In this document: one piece after another, positions 63,917 to 64,000 of the stretch
Layout of the letters: every line of letters begins with the position of its first letter
Position numbering within the stretch: the stretch's first letter is position 1
NCBI GenBank assembly: GCA_963782465.1
Contig: CAWAJR010000006.1
Span: 310,001-374,000, forward strand
Reading direction: 5' to 3'
DNA: 64,000 bases
Source of the DNA: JAODBJ01 sp963782465
GTDB taxonomy: Bacteria > Actinomycetota > Acidimicrobiia > IMCC26256 > PALSA-610
The notes under the pieces: model-generated
Seen by the model: the letters and a program-made list of their open reading frames with translations, nothing else
Databases searched by the model: none
What the model was told of the DNA's origin: nothing
Program-made: the position numbers and the translations under genes

Positions 63917-64000
63917 TCAGCGCGGCGCGACCGAACCGGCCGGCGCTTCGAGCCCGAGTACCTCGGCCACGAGCTCGTACGACCGCACGCGGGCGTCGTG
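63917..64000 (-). CDS. C-terminal end of an unidentified protein
   Basis: The last 27 residues of a leftward gene are visible (ARVRSYELVAEVLGLEAPAG near the end), with a stop at 63917-63919. Too little remains to name it. It is 5 bases upstream of the Rieske gene and so belongs to the same operon. Confidence 0.6.
   Translation of the reverse strand, partial: HDARVRSYELVAEVLGLEAPAGSVAPR

Overview
The window comes from a high-G+C actinobacterium. A CarD regulator, an F420-type (DDN) nitroreductase, three MDMPI/DinB-fold proteins of the mycothiol-associated type, a DUF222-HNH (13E12-like) protein and a very large share of fatty-acid and small-molecule catabolism genes point to the class Acidimicrobiia or a close relative. 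This placement is inferred from gene content, not from a marker gene. No rRNA, tRNA, CRISPR array, transposase or phage gene was seen. It looks like ordinary chromosome with dense, short operons on both strands.

Layout. 1-5.4 kb: hydantoinase/oxoprolinase subunits hyuB (cut by the window edge) and hyuA, then an acyltransferase-3/SGNH membrane protein. 5.4-9.2 kb: a drug-type ABC exporter diverging from a MarR gene, and a secreted GH114 protein. 9.2-14 kb: a two-subunit GMC dehydrogenase, an amidase, and a TetR/SRPBCC divergent pair. 14-19 kb: a leftward lipid operon (acyl-CoA ligase, acyl-CoA dehydrogenase, glyoxalase, MDMPI protein, cytochrome c). 19-27 kb: mixed enzymes (DUF6282 hydrolase, thioesterase, nitroreductase, dehydrogenases, SMP-30). 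26.8-34.8 kb: a MaoC/SDR/isomerase operon, a TetR gene and a branched-chain amino-acid-type ABC importer (livKHMGF). 35-49 kb: hydrolases, ArfB, EttA, DUF885, lipoproteins, CarD, a diguanylate cyclase and a copper amine oxidase. 49-57 kb: PIG-L, DUF2087, enoyl-CoA hydratase, MarR/DDN/SDR, HNH and RadC-like genes. 57-60 kb: a sulfur-relay group (DsrE-like, TusE, SQR-like). 60-64 kb: SDR, zinc-ribbon, and a Rieske oxygenase/nitroreductase/SnoaL operon.

Regulation. Many genes appear leaderless: a TANNNT -10 box lies 6-8 bases before an ATG, GTG or TTG with no Shine-Dalgarno sequence. This pattern settles several start sites. Four palindromic operator regions can be assigned to neighbouring regulators. 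One 14-bp motif occurs both upstream of the MaoC/SDR operon and upstream of livK, which suggests one TetR regulon. A LexA-type box overlaps the start of the HNH gene. Two different palindromic repeats, each in two copies, sit exactly over stop codons.

Sequence quality. At least thirteen single-base frame breaks were found in eleven genes, mostly at short G or C runs, including the conserved genes ettA, arfB, livG and tusE. This looks like uncorrected long-read error rather than gene decay, so each broken gene is annotated as one gene spanning two frames.
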